Source of the DNA: Comamonas sp.
GTDB lineage: Bacteria; Pseudomonadota; Gammaproteobacteria; Burkholderiales; Burkholderiaceae_C
DNA length: 64,000 nt
NCBI GenBank assembly: GCA_028690035.1
Contig: JAQVCA010000006.1
Location: 124,001-188,000 of the forward strand
Direction: 5' to 3'
The notes under the pieces are model-generated. The model did not search any database and was not told the origin of the DNA. It saw only the letters and a list, made by a program, of their open reading frames with translations. Both the position numbers and the translations under genes were made by a program. Shown here piece by piece: positions 23,830 through 32,592 of this stretch (positions are counted from its first letter, which is position 1; every line of letters begins with the position of its first letter).

Positions 23830-23865
23830 CATCCTCCCCGCCCTAAAGGACGGGGAGGATGTCAA
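23826..23865. terminator. Strong bidirectional hairpin between csm6-like gene and fic-like gene
   Basis: TTGACATCCTCCCCG (23826-23840) and CGGGGAGGATGTCAA (23851-23865) are perfect 15-bp arms around a 10-nt loop that can pair further. The stop codons of both convergent genes lie inside the arms (TGA at 23827 on plus; TGA at 23864 on minus). There is no clear T-run, so it could instead be a palindromic repeat or end of a lost IS200/IS605-type element. Confidence 0.6.
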
Positions 23866-25247
23866 TGCTGCCAATCCAGCAGCTCCAGCGGCCTGAGGCC
23901 AAAGCGTACGGCGTTGCCTGCATGCAATCCGGCAAGTTCTGTCATGACCAGTTGGATGAACCGCACCCGGTCTTCGGGCTGCACTTCTGGCGGTAGCAGG
24001 GCCTGCACATGGGCCTCACTGGCGCTTTTGCGGCCACGCACGATGGCGGCGACCACTTCGCCCAGAGCTTTGCGGTAGCGCAGCCGCAGGATGTCTGGCG
24101 GCACCAGGGTTTGTTGCACGGCAACGTACTGCTGGCACGAGCGCGCGTAGGCCCAGGCAAAGACGTCGCGCAGCAGGTCAACTTGGTTGAGTTCGTACAC
24201 GCCGATGATGGCATCCACGTACGCCTGCTGGGGTACGTCGATAAAGGACAGCGGGCACAGGTTGTGGCGGATAAAGGGGATGTTGGCGGCCAGGCGCGAG
24301 ACGCGTTTGTTCACGTCCTCAAACGGCTGCAGATAGGGCAAGTGCACCATCAGGAAGAAGGCTTGCTCAAAGGGGTCTTCAATTTCGGCAGCGATGTTCA
24401 CGACGGCGGTGAACAATTCTTCCAGGAGCTGGGGCAAGGCCGCGGGCAGGTACACGCTGCCGCCAATCTCTACGGCCCGGCTGCGGATGCGGCCACACAT
24501 GGCGGGCTCGGGCAGTAGGCCGTCTGAAAGCAGTGCATGCAGGGCAAAGAGGGTGTCTGGGCAGACGGTCGCGGCCTCGGGCGCATGCACCAGAAATTCA
24601 ATGGCCTGTTTGTGGTTCAGGATCATCTGCGTTTCCAGTGCGTCCTTGCCCTCTGCGGTTTGGCCCAATTCGATCAGCCGGGCGGTGTCCAGGCGGCTGT
24701 AGGTGTTGCCCTCGAGTTGCGAGGATGCCCAGGACAGGTCAATCAGCAAGCGGCTCAGGATGTCTTTGGCAAAGGTGCCTGCGGGCGTTTGCTGGGCGGG
24801 TGAGCGGCCCATGTCGTGCAACTGCGCGCGCAGCTTGGCGGGCAGGTAGTGGGTGCTGTTGGGGTGGTAAGCCGCTAAAAATTCTGTCCGGTAGGCCACA
24901 GGCGTGCGCAGGTGGCGCGGCTGGCGCACATAGGTTTGGATGGCCTGCGCCTCTGGGCTGATGGGAATGTAGGGCTGCGCTGCATAGGGTGTCGCCGGTG
25001 GCGGCGCGCTGGCCTGTACTGCTACCGCTGTGCTGCTGGTCATGGGTACATAACGCATGGCGCGCGCCTTGCCTTGTACGCCAATGTGGCCCTGCTCGAC
25101 CAACAGCGCCAAGCGGCGCTGCAAGGTGCGCTGCTGTAGCCCCAGATCGGTCTGGCGCAGCAAGGCATGGGCGTCGATGCCTTGCGGATGGGCGGCAATG
25201 GCTTGGCGTAAAACGTCCAGCTGTGTCGTGATTGTGTCGTGGTGCAT
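23862..25247 (-). CDS. Fic-domain protein with winged-helix N-terminus and atypical Fic motif
   Basis: A 461-aa protein. Residues 1-70 look like a winged helix (HALLRQTDLGLQQRTLQRRLALLVEQGHI). The Fic core has an inhibitory-type motif SSQLEGN (S/TxxxEG/N) near residue 181. In place of HxFx(D/E)GNGRxxR it has QPFEDVNKRVSR, so the catalytic His is Gln and GNG is VNK. Fic enzymes transfer AMP or other groups to proteins; this subgroup may use other chemistry or be regulatory, since the Phe-Glu-Asp and both Arg are kept. It is convergent with the CRISPR locus and could be part of a defence region. Confidence 0.82.
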   Translation of the reverse strand: MHHDTITTQLDVLRQAIAAHPQGIDAHALLRQTDLGLQQRTLQRRLALLVEQGHIGVQGKARAMRYVPMTSSTAVAVQASAPPPATPYAAQPYIPISPEAQAIQTYVRQPRHLRTPVAYRTEFLAAYHPNSTHYLPAKLRAQLHDMGRSPAQQTPAGTFAKDILSRLLIDLSWASSQLEGNTYSRLDTARLIELGQTAEGKDALETQMILNHKQAIEFLVHAPEAATVCPDTLFALHALLSDGLLPEPAMCGRIRSRAVEIGGSVYLPAALPQLLEELFTAVVNIAAEIEDPFEQAFFLMVHLPYLQPFEDVNKRVSRLAANIPFIRHNLCPLSFIDVPQQAYVDAIIGVYELNQVDLLRDVFAWAYARSCQQYVAVQQTLVPPDILRLRYRKALGEVVAAIVRGRKSASEAHVQALLPPEVQPEDRVRFIQLVMTELAGLHAGNAVRFGLRPLELLDWQH

Positions 25248-25336
25248 GGCGCGATTGTGTCGTTATTTTCTAAATCACGTCAAAAATCGCGACAAAATGG
25301 GCGGTAGATTGCATCCATCATGAACGAGGTTTAAAT

Positions 25337-25422
25337 AAAGTAGCGGCCCCCGCACGAAAACCAAGGGTTTCATCATAAAAACACCATGAAACTTATGTTT
25401 GCTGAACGACAGCAGCTCTTTT
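25337..25422. repeat. Intergenic bipartite palindromic element, copy 2
   Basis: AAGGGTTTCAT (25363-25373) faces ATGAAACTT (25386-25394) around a 12-nt loop. The outer right arm contains the complement of AGAGCTGCTGTCGTTCAGC. It overlaps the 3' end of the DTW-domain gene, whose stop lies in the right inner arm, so it may have formed or extended the last codons. Confidence 0.6.
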
Positions 25423-26211
25423 ATTCAGAGCACAGCGCAGGCGCCGATGTGCCTCCCCGTCCCACTGCGGTGGCAGCTGGTGTTTGGCTTGCAGGTAGTG
25501 GTGGGTGAACACGTCCAGATAGGCGTCCAGCGTTTGCGCGGCGCGGTGGTCGCCGGTGAGCTGCAGGCACAGGGCAGCGACTTCGGCGGTGCAGAAGTGG
25601 TCGCCCCGGCCCGAGCGGCGCAGGGTGTAGCGCGATAGCTGCTCGGGCGCGAGGCTGAGCACGGGCAGGTGGTTCAGGTACGGGCTTTTGCGGAACATCT
25701 TGCGCGCTTCTTGCCAGGTGGCATCCAGCAGGATGAGCAAGGGGCGTGGGGCGGTCTTTGGCGGGCCCGGTGCTGGGGCGGGTACGGTGGTGATGACGCG
25801 CTCGGGCGGGACAAATTCACCGGGAAAGACCACCAGCGGCTGCCACTGCGGGTCGGCCAGCAGGGCCAGCAGGCCGGGGGCGACTTGGGTGCGCGCCCAA
25901 GGGAAGGCGAAGGTGTCGGGCACGACGTCGGCAATCAGCCAGCCGGTGTTGCTGGGTTTGAGCGGTTCGATGTCGGCCATCAACAAACACACCCCGGCGT
26001 GCGTGGGCACGATGGGGCGCAGGCTGCACAGGCAATGGCTGGGCACGAGGCGGCAGCCGGGGCAGCGCGCGCCTTTGGGGCCACCACGGGCCAGAAAGGG
26101 TTTGCTGCTGCGCGCCAGGCGCTCAGCGCGCAGGCGTGCGACGGCGTGGGGGGCGGCAGCTGCTTGCTGCGCTGCGGCAAGGCTGGGGGGCAAGGGCTGG
26201 GAGTGGGTCAT
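25393..26211 (-). CDS. DTW-domain tRNA-uridine aminocarboxypropyltransferase (TapT-like)
   Basis: A 272-aa DTW-domain protein; family members transfer the 3-amino-3-carboxypropyl group from S-adenosylmethionine to U47 of tRNA (acp3U). Seen: CPGCRLVPSHCLCSLRP, the N-terminal cysteine cluster (CxxC...CxC); LLMADIEPLKPSNTG; and LDATWQEARKMFRKS with the diagnostic D-T-W. TLRRSGRGDHFCTAEVAAL lies towards the end. The start at 26211 was preferred over an in-frame ATG 87 bp upstream because the domain begins soon after and the extension falls within an intergenic repeat. Confidence 0.88.
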   Translation of the reverse strand: MTHSQPLPPSLAAAQQAAAAPHAVARLRAERLARSSKPFLARGGPKGARCPGCRLVPSHCLCSLRPIVPTHAGVCLLMADIEPLKPSNTGWLIADVVPDTFAFPWARTQVAPGLLALLADPQWQPLVVFPGEFVPPERVITTVPAPAPGPPKTAPRPLLILLDATWQEARKMFRKSPYLNHLPVLSLAPEQLSRYTLRRSGRGDHFCTAEVAALCLQLTGDHRAAQTLDAYLDVFTHHYLQAKHQLPPQWDGEAHRRLRCALNKRAAVVQQT

Positions 26212-26284
26212 GGTGTGCGGCGGGCGGCGCAACAGCGTGCTGCGTTGGCGTGGTTGATGGCACGCGCTGGTGGTGTGATATATA

Positions 26285-26371
26285 AAAAAGAGCTGCATCC
26301 GCGCAAAAACAAAGGGTTTCAGAGTAGTTTGGCTCTGAAACCCTTGTGCAGTGAGCGTGACAAGCTCTGGT
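26285..26371. repeat. Intergenic bipartite palindromic element, copy 3
   Basis: The best-preserved copy. AAGGGTTTCAGAG (26312-26324) and CTCTGAAACCCTT (26333-26345) form a perfect 13-bp stem with an 8-nt loop. The outer parts are AGAGCTGCATCCGCGC and the complement of AGAGCTTGTCACGCTCAC. It separates rng from the DTW-domain gene and could terminate rng transcription. Confidence 0.75.
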
Positions 26372-26395
26372 ATTTAGAGCATATTCGCGCGCAGA

Positions 26396-27895
26396 TCAAA
26401 GTAACACAATGTCGTACTGCTCTTGCCCCCAGGTGGGCTCGGCCTGCAAGGAGATCGGTTTGCCGATGAAGTCGCTCAGGCCCGCCAGGTGCTGGCTTTC
26501 TTCTTCAAGCAGCAGGTCGATGACGTCGGCGTGCGCGACGACGCGAAACTCCTTGGGGTTGAATTGGCGCGCTTCGCGCAGGATTTCGCGCAGGATTTCA
26601 TAGCAGACGGTGCGCACGGTTTTGACACTGCCTTTGCCTTGGCACACGGGGCAGGGTTCGCACAGCATGTGCGCCAGCGATTCGCGCGTGCGTTTGCGCG
26701 TCATCTCCACCAGGCCCAGTTGCGAGAAGCCCCCGGCCATGGTCTTGACGCGGTCGCGCGCCAGTTGTTTTTTGAATTCGCCCAGCACCTGGTCGCGGTG
26801 CTCGGGCTGGGTCATGTCGATGAAGTCCACGATGATGATGCCGCCCAGGTTGCGCAGGCGCAGTTGGCGGGCGATGGTTTGGGCCGCTTCGAGGTTGGTT
26901 TTGAAGATGGTGTCATCAAAATTGCGCGCGCCGACAAAGCCGCCGGTGTTGACGTCGATGGTGGTCAGCGCTTCGGTCTGATCGACGATGAGGTAGCCGC
27001 CGGACTTCAAATCCACCCGTTTGCCCAGCGCTTTGGCGATTTCTTGGTCGATGGCGTACAGGTCAAAGATCGGGCGCTCGCCTTTATAGAGCTGCAGCTT
27101 GGCGGCGGCGCTGGGCATGAATTCTTGGCCAAAGGCCTGCATCCGCTCGAACTGCTCGCGCGAGTCGATGCGGATGCTGCCCGTGTGCTCGCCCACCAGA
27201 TCGCGCAGCACGCGCTGCAACAGGTTGAGGTCTTGGTGCAGCACCGACATGGGCGGCAGGCGCAGCGCGGCGGTTTTGATGCGCGACCAGGTTTTGCGCA
27301 GGTAGGCGATGTCTTCGCACAGCTCTTCGTCGCTGGCGTCTTCGCCATTGGTGCGCAGGATGAAACCGCCACTGGGTTCTTGCCCGTTGCTGGTGTCTTG
27401 CACCAGGGTTTGCAGGCGCTGGCGCAGTGCGTCGCGCTCTTGTGGGGGGATTTTTTGGGATACGCCAATGTGGTCGTCTTGCGGCAGAAACACCAGCATG
27501 CGCCCGGCAATGCTGATTTGCGTGGACAGGCGCGCGCCTTTGCTGCCGATGGGGTCTTTGATGACCTGCACCATGATGGGTTGGCCTTCAAAGATTTGGC
27601 GCTCAATGGGCTCGGGCGCTTCGTGCTTGTTGCGCGCAAACATGGGCGCTTCGCCGCCCTCTTGGCGGTGCCAGACATCGGCCACATGCAAAAACGCGGC
27701 ACGCTCCAGGCCGATGTCGATAAAGGCCGATTGCATGCCCGGCAGCACGCGCACGACTTTGCCCAGATAGACGTTGCCCACCAGGCCGCGCTCCAGCGAG
27801 CGCTCCATGTGCAGCTCTTGCACGGCGCCGCCCTCGACGATGGCCACGCGCGTTTCTTGGGGCGACCAGTTGATCAGAATGTCTTGTTGTTGCAT
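26396..27895 (-). CDS. rng: Ribonuclease G
   Basis: A 499-aa RNase E/G-family endoribonuclease that matures 16S rRNA 5' ends and degrades mRNA. The N-terminal S1-like domain has GNVYLGKVVRVLPGMQSAFIDIGLERAAFLH. The catalytic DNase I-like site includes TTIDVNTGGFVG, and LGGIIIVDFIDM carries further metal-binding acids. The zinc-link is CEPCPVCQGKG (CPxC). The length fits RNase G (about 490 aa) and lacks the long RNase E tail. The start at 27895 (MQQQDILIN) matches the family; an ATG 10 codons upstream is less likely. Confidence 0.96.
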   Translation of the reverse strand: MQQQDILINWSPQETRVAIVEGGAVQELHMERSLERGLVGNVYLGKVVRVLPGMQSAFIDIGLERAAFLHVADVWHRQEGGEAPMFARNKHEAPEPIERQIFEGQPIMVQVIKDPIGSKGARLSTQISIAGRMLVFLPQDDHIGVSQKIPPQERDALRQRLQTLVQDTSNGQEPSGGFILRTNGEDASDEELCEDIAYLRKTWSRIKTAALRLPPMSVLHQDLNLLQRVLRDLVGEHTGSIRIDSREQFERMQAFGQEFMPSAAAKLQLYKGERPIFDLYAIDQEIAKALGKRVDLKSGGYLIVDQTEALTTIDVNTGGFVGARNFDDTIFKTNLEAAQTIARQLRLRNLGGIIIVDFIDMTQPEHRDQVLGEFKKQLARDRVKTMAGGFSQLGLVEMTRKRTRESLAHMLCEPCPVCQGKGSVKTVRTVCYEILREILREARQFNPKEFRVVAHADVIDLLLEEESQHLAGLSDFIGKPISLQAEPTWGQEQYDIVLL

Positions 27896-27931
27896 GGCGG
27901 GGCTTTCTCTGCGGGGCAGAAGCAAAACGGG

Positions 27932-28756
27932 TCAGAGCGGGTGATCCGCTGGGGTACGCAAGTGTGGCAGCAGTTGGGCATGCAGGCCGACCACGGCGCC
28001 AATGACGATGAGAGCAGGCGGGCGGACTTGGTGCGCCTGTGCCAGCTCGGGCAGGCTGGCGATGGTGCCGACGATGCAGCGCTGCTCGGGGCGCGAGATT
28101 TTTTCGATGATGGCCGCAGGCGTATGGGCATCCATGCCGTGCTGCTGCAGCTGCGCGCTGATGGTGGGCAAATTGCTCACGCCCATGTACACCACCACCG
28201 TTTGCTGGGGACGCGCCAGCATGGGCCAGTTCAGTTCGGCGGCCAGCGGCTGCTCGGCGCTGTCGCGCAGGTGGCCGGTGACAAAGACGACCGAGGTGGC
28301 CAGCTCGCGGTGCGTCAGCGGAATACCGGCATAGGCGCTGGCGCCCTGGGCGCTGGTGATGCCGGGCACCACTTCAAAGGCAATGCCCGCCTGCACCAGG
28401 CCCAGCGCCTCTTCGCCGCCCCGGCCAAAAATCAGGCTGTCGCCGCCTTTCAGGCGCAGTACATGCCGCCCCTGCTGGGCCAGGCGCACCATCAGCGCGG
28501 TGATTTCTTCTTGCGGCAGCGCATGGCGCGAGGCGCGCTTGCCCACATAAATGCGTTCGGCCTGAGGGGGCAGCAGTTCGAGCACGCCGGGGCCCACCAG
28601 GTTGTCGTACAGCACCACATCGGCCTGGGCCAGGATTTTGGCGGCGCGCACGGTGAGCAGCTCTGGGTCGCCCGGGCCAGCACCGATCAGGGTGACACGG
28701 CCCAAGGCTGGGGACTGCGGTGCAGCAGCGCAAGGGGCAACAGAGGATTCAGACAT
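27932..28756 (-). CDS. cobA: Uroporphyrinogen-III C-methyltransferase (SUMT)
   Basis: A 274-aa methylase converting uroporphyrinogen III to precorrin-2 with two SAM, on the route to siroheme and cobalamin. Motifs: VTLIGAGPGDPELLTVRA (P-loop-like), VLYDNLVGPGVLELLP, VGKRASRHALPQEEI, RLKGGDSLIFGRGGEE, and EVVPGITSAQGASAYAGIPLTHR. It is the stand-alone form, without the CysG dehydrogenase/chelatase domain. The start at 28756 is preferred to one 9 codons upstream. Co-directional with rng. A sulfate importer lies close by, consistent with siroheme use in sulfite reduction. Confidence 0.95.
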   Translation of the reverse strand: MSESSVAPCAAAPQSPALGRVTLIGAGPGDPELLTVRAAKILAQADVVLYDNLVGPGVLELLPPQAERIYVGKRASRHALPQEEITALMVRLAQQGRHVLRLKGGDSLIFGRGGEEALGLVQAGIAFEVVPGITSAQGASAYAGIPLTHRELATSVVFVTGHLRDSAEQPLAAELNWPMLARPQQTVVVYMGVSNLPTISAQLQQHGMDAHTPAAIIEKISRPEQRCIVGTIASLPELAQAHQVRPPALIVIGAVVGLHAQLLPHLRTPADHPL

Positions 28757-28767
28757 GGTGCAGGCAT

Positions 28768-28792
28768 AAAAAACCCCAAGCAAGACTTGGGG
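28768..28792 (-). terminator. Rho-independent terminator of infA
   Basis: On the minus strand CCCCAAG (28792-28786), a 5-nt loop, and CTTGGGG (28780-28774) are followed by TTTTTT (28773-28768). It sits just after infA and before cobA. Confidence 0.85.
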
Positions 28793-28830
28793 TGTTCAGG
28801 GGGTTAGGGCGCATGCCCCAGCAGGGCTGC

Positions 28831-29097
28831 TTAACGACGGTGGTGGTTGGTGTTGTTGTTTGGGCCAGGGCCACGGTTGGGCAGGTGGCGGAAGGTGATG
28901 CGACCTTTGCTCAGGTCGTAGGGCGACATCTCCAGCGACACGTTGTCGCCCGCCAGAATGCGGATGTGGTGCTTGCGCATCTTGCCGCCGGTGTAGGCGA
29001 TGAGCTGGTGCCCGTTTTCCAGAGTGACGCGAAAGCGCGAGTCGGGCAACACCTCGGTAACCTGCCCTTGCATTTCAATCAGTTCTTCTTTTGCCAT
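28831..29097 (-). CDS. infA: Translation initiation factor IF-1 (extended paralogue)
   Basis: An 88-aa S1/OB-fold protein: [67 protein letters not shown]-1 binds the 30S A site during initiation. The usual protein has 72 residues; here the C-terminus adds [17 protein letters not shown], Asn/Pro-rich and basic. It is not in a ribosomal-protein operon, so it is likely a second infA of the type common in Burkholderiales. Confidence 0.95.
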   Translation of the reverse strand: MAKEELIEMQGQVTEVLPDSRFRVTLENGHQLIAYTGGKMRKHHIRILAGDNVSLEMSPYDLSKGRITFRHLPNRGPGPNNNTNHHRR

Positions 29098-29291
29098 GTG
29101 CTATCTCTTTGCTAAATGTGGGTGCGGCGCCTTTGCTGAGAACCTCGCACACCGACGGCATGGCAGCCGGATGGACAAAAAAGCGAGAGGCTCGGTGCGC
29201 GGACACCAAGCAGTCAGAGGGCCTAAAGGCTGCGAATATAGAAACCGGGTATTGTAGTCGTTTTCCCTAGCAGCTTGCAACGCGGACGCAA

Positions 29292-29873
29292 TCAGCGCGT
29301 GGTAGGTCGGCCCTGCTCCCAGGCGATGTCGGCACGCGCCACTTCGCGCCATTGGCCGGGGGGCAGATCGTCCAGCGTCAGGTTGGCGATGCTGCGGCGT
29401 ATCAGGCGCAGCGTGGGGTGGCCGATGGCTGCGGTCATCTTGCGCACTTGGCGGTTTTTGCCCTCGACCACGGTGATTTCCAGCCACACATCCTGCACCG
29501 TTTTGCGCACCCGCACCGGCGGATCGCGTGGCGGCACGTCGGGCTGGGGTTGCAGCAGCTGCGCTTGGCACGGGCGGGTGAGGTAGTTCTCAATGCGCAG
29601 GCCGTTGCGCAGGCGCTGCAGCGCGGTCTCGTCGGGCACGCGCTCGACCAAGGCCCAGTAGGTTTTGGGCTTGGCGTTGCGGGGGTTCAAGAGCTGCTCG
29701 ATCAGGGGGCCGTCGTCGGTGAGCAGCAGCAGGCCTTCGGAGTCTTTGTCCAGCCGACCGGCGGGGTAAACGCCCGGCGGCAGGTCGAACTCGGCCAGGC
29801 TGCGCGCGCCGTCCTCGGGGGTGAATTGCGAGAGCACGCCATACGGCTTGTGGAACAGAACGTAGCGGGGCAT
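29292..29873 (-). CDS. rluE: 23S rRNA pseudouridine synthase, RluE-like
   Basis: A 193-aa RsuA/RluB/E-family pseudouridine synthase. It has YVLFHKPYGVLSQFT, then PAGRLDKDSEGLLLLTDDG with the catalytic Asp in GRLDKDSEG, and GKNRQVRKMTAAIGHPTLRLIR. The absence of an N-terminal S4 domain and the short length point to RluE, which modifies U2457 of 23S rRNA, but position specificity is inferred. It is downstream of dsbB on the same strand. Confidence 0.88.
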   Translation of the reverse strand: MPRYVLFHKPYGVLSQFTPEDGARSLAEFDLPPGVYPAGRLDKDSEGLLLLTDDGPLIEQLLNPRNAKPKTYWALVERVPDETALQRLRNGLRIENYLTRPCQAQLLQPQPDVPPRDPPVRVRKTVQDVWLEITVVEGKNRQVRKMTAAIGHPTLRLIRRSIANLTLDDLPPGQWREVARADIAWEQGRPTTR

Positions 29874-29907
29874 GGGAGAACGGTGGGGCGGCGCTGGCTG
29901 GCCAAAG

Positions 29908-30414
29908 TCATCGGCTGCGACGCAGCAGCAAGACCGTCAGCACCACGGCCAGCGCGCTGAAGCACAGGAACGACCAGTTGGCAATGGTGCCGCCCAAAAA
30001 TGTCCAGTCCACCGCCGAGCAGTCGCCCGAGCCCTTGAAGATCATGGGCAGCGCCCGGCTGAAGGAGTAGCTTTCGACGATGCCGTAAAAATCGCGCCCG
30101 CAGGTGGCAAATTCGGGTGGATTCCACTGCAGCCAGGTTTGGCGTGCAGCGGTAAAAGCACCAAAAACGGCAAAGGCTATGCCCACAGCGCTCCAGCTTT
30201 TCCACCAGAGTTTTTGCGGCCTAAGGCTTGCCAGACCTGCGGCAATAGCTACACCAAACAGAGCGTAGCGCTGCACGATACACATGGGACACGGCTCCAG
30301 ACCCACCACATGCTGCAAATACATGCCAAAGGCCAGCATGGCCACGCACACCACGGCCAGCAGGGCCAGGGTGCGGCGCGTATGGGTACACAGGGCACAC
30401 AAAAAACTCATCAC
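29908..30414 (-). CDS. dsbB: Disulfide bond formation protein DsbB
   Basis: A 168-aa inner-membrane protein with four transmembrane segments that reoxidises DsbA and passes electrons to quinone. The first periplasmic pair is EPCPMCIVQRYALF (CxxC); the second pair are the cysteines in FATCGRDFYG and GDCSAVDWTF. It starts 12 bp after cysA on the same strand, perhaps read from the sulfate transport operon. Confidence 0.93.
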   Translation of the reverse strand: MMSFLCALCTHTRRTLALLAVVCVAMLAFGMYLQHVVGLEPCPMCIVQRYALFGVAIAAGLASLRPQKLWWKSWSAVGIAFAVFGAFTAARQTWLQWNPPEFATCGRDFYGIVESYSFSRALPMIFKGSGDCSAVDWTFLGGTIANWSFLCFSALAVVLTVLLLRRSR

Positions 30415-30426
30415 GATGCGATCTTT

Positions 30427-31584
30427 CTAAATGCCCGCGCCCTGATCGACAAACACACGAACACGCCGGGGCGTGACAATCAGCGCTTCGCCGTTTTGCA
30501 GGGCCAGCTCTTGGTACTGCTGCACGGGAATGTGCGCTTCAATCACCTGCGATGGTGCGCCGCGCGGGGTGGGGTCTTGGGCGCGCTGGGTGGCGATAAG
30601 TTCCAGGCGTGCAATCGGGCCGACAACGATGGCGCGATCCAGCCGCACCTGCAGCCCGTTGGGGTAGCTGCGGCCCGGCACGGGGCGCGTGACTTCCAGC
30701 TCGTGCGGGCGCACATAGGCCTGGGCCGCGCCGGCTGTCCCCACGCTGGCACCGTTGCCGTTGCTGCTGGCGGCGCTGCTGGTGCCAGTTTCGGTGGCGG
30801 CTGGCAGGGCAAAACCATCGTCCAGCACGACCTCGTCGGCGCTGGCGCGGCCATGGAACAGGTTCACGTCGCCCAAAAAACTGTACACAAACGGGCTGGC
30901 TGGGTTGTCCCACACTTCTTGGGGCGTGCCCACCTGCTCGATCTGGCCCTTGTTGATGACGACCACGCGGTCGGCCACTTCCAGCGCTTCTTCTTGGTCG
31001 TGCGTGACGAAGATGCTGGTCACATGCAGCTCGTCGTGCAGGCGGCGCAGCCAGCGGCGCAGTTCTTTGCGCACTTTGGCGTCCAGCGCGCCAAAGGGCT
31101 CGTCCAGCAGCAGCACCTGCGGCTCCACGGCCAGGGCGCGCGCCAAGGCGATGCGCTGGCGCTGGCCGCCCGACAGCTGGGCCGGAAAGCGCTCGGCCAC
31201 CCAGTCCAGCTGCACCAGGCCCAAAAGCTCCATCACCTTGGTGCGGATTTGTGCCTCGCTGGGGCGCTCTTTTTTGGGCTTCATGCGCAAGCCAAAAGCC
31301 ACGTTTTCAAACACGCTCATGTGCTTGAACAGCGCATAGTGCTGAAAGACAAAGCCCACGCCGCGCTCGCGCACATGTACGCTGGTTTGGTCTTGGCCGC
31401 TGAAGTGGATGCTGCCGCTGTCGGCCCCTTCCAGCCCGGCGATGATGCGCAGCAGCGTGGTTTTGCCACAGCCCGAGGGCCCCAGCAAAGCGACCAGCTC
31501 GCCCGAGGCGATGTCCAGGTTCACGTTGCGCAGGGCATGGAAATCACCAAAGCGCTTGTCGATGTTGCGGATTTCAATACTCAT
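30427..31584 (-). CDS. cysA: Sulfate/thiosulfate ABC transporter ATP-binding protein CysA
   Basis: A 385-aa ABC ATPase energising sulfate/thiosulfate import. Walker [16 protein letters not shown]-loop [20 protein letters not shown], signature [15 protein letters not shown], Walker [13 protein letters not shown] and H-loop [10 protein letters not shown] are all present. The C-terminal regulatory domain starts [11 protein letters not shown] and contains a low-complexity Thr/Ser/Ala/Asn linker (about residues 262-288) before [11 protein letters not shown]. It follows cysW after about 108 bp, containing an intergenic palindrome. Confidence 0.96.
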   Translation of the reverse strand: MSIEIRNIDKRFGDFHALRNVNLDIASGELVALLGPSGCGKTTLLRIIAGLEGADSGSIHFSGQDQTSVHVRERGVGFVFQHYALFKHMSVFENVAFGLRMKPKKERPSEAQIRTKVMELLGLVQLDWVAERFPAQLSGGQRQRIALARALAVEPQVLLLDEPFGALDAKVRKELRRWLRRLHDELHVTSIFVTHDQEEALEVADRVVVINKGQIEQVGTPQEVWDNPASPFVYSFLGDVNLFHGRASADEVVLDDGFALPAATETGTSSAASSNGNGASVGTAGAAQAYVRPHELEVTRPVPGRSYPNGLQVRLDRAIVVGPIARLELIATQRAQDPTPRGAPSQVIEAHIPVQQYQELALQNGEALIVTPRRVRVFVDQGAGI

Positions 31585-31585
31585 T

Positions 31586-31670
31586 TTGATAGCTTCTTGC
31601 GCTGGTAAATCAAGGGTTTCAAGGCCATTTATTGCCTAAATCTAGGTGTATCGTGCGCTGGCAGCTATGT
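31586..31670. repeat. Intergenic bipartite palindromic element, copy 4
   Basis: Lies between cysW and cysA. Left arm TGATAGCTTCTTGCGCTGG then CAAGGGTTTCAAGGC; right arm GCCTAAATCTAGG then GTGCGCTGGCAGCTATG. The inner arms are less perfect than in copies 1 and 3. Because cysA is downstream, it may reduce read-through or protect mRNA ends. Confidence 0.6.
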
Positions 31671-31692
31671 TTTTTACACAGCTGCCAGTGGC

Positions 31693-32592
31693 TCAGGACT
31701 GCACGGGGCGCTCGGGCGGCAGCTGGGCGGCGGCGCGTTGCTGCGCGGCGCTGCGGTGCTCGGCCACGGTTTTGATGGCCAGCGTGACCAGGGCCAGCAG
31801 CGCCAGCAGCGAGGCGGCAGAGAACGCGGCCACGGATTGGTATTCGTTGTAGAGAATCTCCACATGCAGCGGGATGGTGTTGGTCTGCCCCCGGATGTGG
31901 CCCGACACCACCGACACCGCGCCAAACTCGCCCATGGCGCGCGCATTGCACAAGATCACGCCGTACAGCAGGCCCCATTTGATGTTGGGCAGCGTGACGT
32001 ACCAAAAGGTCTGCCAGCCGTTGGCGCCCAGCACGGTGGCGGCCTGCTCTTCGTCGTTGCCCTGGGCCTGCATGAGCGGAATCAGCTCACGCGCAATGAA
32101 GGGAAAGGTCACAAACACCGTTGCCAGCACAATGCCCGGTACGGCAAAGATGATTTTGATGTCGTGCTCGGCCAGCCAGTGGCCCAGCCAGCCGTTGGTG
32201 CCAAACACCAGCACGTACATCAGACCGGCCACGACGGGCGAAATCGAAAACGGCAGGTCGATCAGCGTGACCAGCAGCGCTTTGCCCCGGAACTCAAACT
32301 TGGCAATGCACCAGGCGGCGGCCACGCCAAACACCAGGTTCAGCGGCACGGCGATCACGGCGGTCAGCAGCGTCAGTTTGATGGCCGACCAGGCGTCGGG
32401 CTCGCGCAGGCCATCGAGGTAGGCATGCCAGCCTTGGCGCAGCGCTTCAGAGAACACAGCGGCCAGCGGCAGCAGCAAAAACAGCAGCAAAAAGGCCAGG
32501 CTGATGCCAATCAGCAGGCGGCGCACCCAGGGTGCCTCGGTGGTGCTTACGCGGCTGGGCAGCGCGGCAGAAGAAGTCGATGGGTGGCTCAT
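31693..32592 (-). CDS. cysW: Sulfate ABC transporter permease CysW
   Basis: A 299-aa membrane permease with about six helices. Features: [25 protein letters not shown] as first helix, [18 protein letters not shown], and the EAA loop region [31 protein letters not shown] that docks on Cys[21 protein letters not shown] is characteristic of sulfate permeases. The ATG overlaps the cysT stop by 4 bp. A Pro/Gln/Arg-rich tail ends the protein. Confidence 0.95.
   Translation of the reverse strand: MSHPSTSSAALPSRVSTTEAPWVRRLLIGISLAFLLLFLLLPLAAVFSEALRQGWHAYLDGLREPDAWSAIKLTLLTAVIAVPLNLVFGVAAAWCIAKFEFRGKALLVTLIDLPFSISPVVAGLMYVLVFGTNGWLGHWLAEHDIKIIFAVPGIVLATVFVTFPFIARELIPLMQAQGNDEEQAATVLGANGWQTFWYVTLPNIKWGLLYGVILCNARAMGEFGAVSVVSGHIRGQTNTIPLHVEILYNEYQSVAAFSAASLLALLALVTLAIKTVAEHRSAAQQRAAAQLPPERPVQS

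Noticed and set aside
26423..28807. A 794-codon plus-strand frame across rng and cobA
   Set aside because: Antisense shadow; the minus strand carries two genes with full catalytic motifs.
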